This document shows, piece after piece, positions 61,084-64,000 of a DNA stretch of 64,000 nucleotides. Source of the stretch: Oreocharis arfaki (Eukaryota > Chordata > Aves > Passeriformes > Paramythiidae); assembly GCA_013398015.1 (NCBI GenBank), contig VZRR01013893.1, positions 441,397 to 505,396 on the forward strand, read 5' to 3'. Position 1 is the first letter of the stretch; the number at the start of each line of letters is the position of its first letter. Both the position numbers and the translations under genes were made by a program. Under the pieces are notes generated by a model. That model saw nothing but the letters and a program-made list of their open reading frames with translations. It made no database searches and was not told the origin of the DNA.

Positions 61084-64000
61084 AGATTTCTAGAATACAG
61101 CCCCCAAAACACTAGATTATAATTTAACAGCATTTGGATGAAGATATTGGAAGGTGGGAGTGGGCTGGCAAATCCATGCTACAAGTCTAGGTGATTAATC
61201 AGGTCAATAGCTTCCTTTCTCTGATACTTAAAACTATAATGATCTAATTTTACTCCTCTAAATAAGCCAGGCCCTAGCAACTTAAAAAAAAAAGTGCTAT
61301 ATATTTTGTAATTATGTATCTCAGCACTTACTATTTATAGTTCACCTACTAGAGCAGGAGTAGATATCAATTACGGGACCTAAAGAGTCACCAGTGGACT
61401 CTGAACTCTTCATTACAACACAAAGAGCAGAGACTGTCTCACCCCTACACATATTTAAGTGTTCACTTGATCACATTCAGCAGCCTATGTCCATGGAGAC
61501 AGGCTTTATGCAGTAACTTCAGCCAAGAGTCATCAATCTTTGCATGTAAACTACAAATACAGAGACTGATCGGCAGTTATTTGAGTGTTCTTGGAAGAGC
61601 TTTATTTGTGGTACTTTCATTCTTGGCACAGTTCCACTGGGCTTGAAATAATTACAATAAGGATTAATTCTGCCTTTCTGTATGCTTTATATACACCTCT
61701 AAAAAAGGCATTATTTTTTCTTGTTTGCACTTCTTTGGAATGTGTGAGGCTGACACTTTTTTTTACATATAAACAGTGATTTAGAAGTTAGAGCTAAATC
61801 TAGTCAAAACTGTCAATTCGTGAGGTGTGAGAGACTCCTTTCACCTCGAAGTTTTGTAACATTTTGATGCTCATCTAACAGCTCCCAGTCCATGAATCTT
61901 ATGAGGATCTTAGCTCTCACATAATTTAAATTTACACCATTGCAGACATTGCAGACAGAAATAAGGTGGACAAGGGAGAGGTCCTACTACTTCTGATCGC
62001 AGAGAAGTACTTAAAATATTCCACTAAGAGCTCTACATCAGTATCAAACCAGCCCCAGATGCGCTCCATTTTATAATGGTCACGTTCAGATAGAGCCCTA
62101 TATAAACACCTGTAACCAACAGGGAAGTCCACACTAAGAGCAGAACAAGAGTCAGCCCATGTTAGGTGACAATCACGAAAGGCTGCAATCCTGCTTACGC
62201 CTTCCTCTGGCGAGACCATAGGAGCAGAACTAGATCTTTGCCCAAGTCGTCAGGCTAAGCCGACTACCAGGCACTGATCTGGAATCCTGACATAACAGTT
62301 ACAGAAAATAAAAGAACAGAAAGGACCTCAGAGCAGAGACATCAGAGTCAGCAAGGCTAAGCACTGCCCTCAGCACAGAGCAGCATCCATCACAGTGCAC
62401 ATTCAGATATGGGTACTGTTTGATAACCACAATGCCAGGACAGTGGGCGGCACTCTGACTACGAGAACAGAGGTGCTTGTGGACAAACTGTGTTCCCTTC
62501 CAAACTCTGAAAATGCCTGTACACATAAAACAAGCAGTCAGGCGAGTTCGTGATGGATATATGTGAAGGCACTGTGATGGTACACATAGATGTAATCTGC
62601 CGCATCTTGGACTGAAGCAACAACCCCAGTCAATACATTTAGATTATTTTTTATTTTGCATCTCTACTTACTACTTTGCATTCTGCACAGTTTGTACATA
62701 AGGGTTGGATATCTTTTTTTTTTCATGGAACTCTTTGTTCCTGTACTTATAGTGATGCACTAGTGTTGAATCAGAAATGTTTTGCTGCACCATCTTGTTA
62801 ATACAAAACACATCTCCACCCTCAGTCTTCAAGTAGAAAGTGAGTATTCTTTATAAATCCTTCAGCAAACCTGTTTACAAAGTAAATCCTATGTCCCTCA
62901 GAATCAAAATTTGTGTTCATACAAAATAAGCTCTGTCCTTCTCCGAGCCATAGTCTCTCTCCATAGCCTTCGGCAATAACACCAAATTGTTTCCATTCCT
63001 GGTTTCAGACATTCAAATGTCACTAATTGCATCAGGCTGCATGTACTACAACCTAAAGCATCACGTTTCTCACTCATCTTCCATCTCCACGGATGTCATC
63101 TACCTTGCCCTTGCTGGTTCTTGAACATTAAAACCAGCCCAAGTATTAGCAAAAGCAAAGGACAGAAGAGGTGGTTTGCGAAGCAGAAATTGCAGAAGTT
63201 CCTTGCTGTCCACCATTGCAAAAATTTCTCACCTAACAGATGCAGGTCCTCTCAGTTTTTCCAGAATTAAAAAAGGACTAAATAATACCTACATACATTC
63301 TTGAAGGCTTTGCTAATAAAATGGTAAAGAAAAACCTGAAAACTCACAGATGAATGTCCACTTATTAGTGATGAAATGCAACAAAAAGTAATTCAGTATA
63401 TGCCACAGTGCTTAGATGGACACCTAAGCCCAAAAAACAGTGTCTAACCCAACTGAGACTTCATTGGGATACCACTTCTCTTTTGAGACATCAAAGTATC
63501 TTTGTAAGGCCCCTGCTTATACATTCAGTTGCCACAGCTTAATTAAACAGAATAAATGAGTTAAAAAACCACATGTCTGAAAGAGAGACTAGTCCAAAAG
63601 TATCGTGTGGCTTAAACTGGCCTAAGCTAACATACATCATCAACATTTTTGATTTCATGGATAATCTCACTCCAGCTTTGATGATCTACAAGATTACCAT
63701 GCATGGAAACTATCGGCTGTGTCTGGTACAAAGGCAAGGATATGTCACTTCAGCTAAAGGTCAAGTAGTATTTTTTGCTGGCTGGATTGCAGCCTCTAAT
63801 CATAACTTAAGTAAGGCCTTAGTCCTGTACATGCTAGACCTTACACTACCAGTTCTAATGGAACCAGGAGCAAGGCTTCACATGTTGGAGAGGACTAGGC
63901 AGAATTTAAATCCCCTGCTCACTTTCAACTAAACCTTTGCTTGTCAAGCAGGCATTGAGTCTATAAATGAAAAAAAGCTCTAGGCTTTTTGATATAACTC

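Larger units (their letters stand above)
59346..64000 (-). other. KIAA1958 intron, no exon recognised
   Basis: AT-rich sequence to the window end. It includes a TA-rich microsatellite and one perfect hairpin, listed separately. A 119-codon ORF at 63573-63932 (+) and a 95-codon ORF at 61932-62219 (-) have no recognisable family. Confidence 0.55.

Noticed and set aside
63573..63932. 119-codon + strand ORF near the window end
   Set aside because: Located in the presumed KIAA1958 intron, no known domain; judged a chance frame.

Overview
The window is vertebrate nuclear DNA from a bird. CR1 LINE copies with the avian 3' tail, several solo LTRs of avian-type endogenous retroviruses and spliced genes with GT-AG introns support this. 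A neoavian species is likely from the LTR families, but I cannot name it. One assembly gap (145 N at 17555-17699) and one ambiguous base (58976) are present.

Two conserved genes lie tail to tail. INIP (SOSS-C, a subunit of the single-strand-DNA sensor complex) runs on the + strand. Its four coding exons (880-904, 7586-7688, 10178-10268, 11600-11695) join exactly into 104 codons plus stop. A 5' non-coding exon must lie upstream of the acceptor at 816. KIAA1958 runs on the - strand. Its intact terminal coding exon (45743-46788) encodes a DUF3504 domain, a domesticated Crypton tyrosine-recombinase core without its catalytic residues. The rest of the KIAA1958 coding sequence is not in the window and should lie beyond 64000, so 46789-64000 is read as intron.

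The most interesting feature is between the two genes. At 22502-22659 and 20700-21455 (- strand) are two decayed exons. They match a second, alternative DUF3504 C-terminal module of KIAA1958. Splice sites and intron phases survive, but several frameshifts and premature stops break the reading frame. The first relict exon has the same phase-1 acceptor as the intact exon at 46788, so both were probably mutually exclusive 3' ends of one gene, and this bird has lost one of them.

The remainder is introns and intergenic DNA with mobile elements. These are LTRs at 10522, 14414, 17091, 27350, 29355 and 49415, three 5'-truncated CR1 copies on the - strand (28189, 41365, 58478), and a small TSD-flanked insertion nested in the last CR1. 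A few microsatellites and one perfect 12-bp hairpin are also listed. I see no rRNA, tRNA, CRISPR or bacterial-type features.
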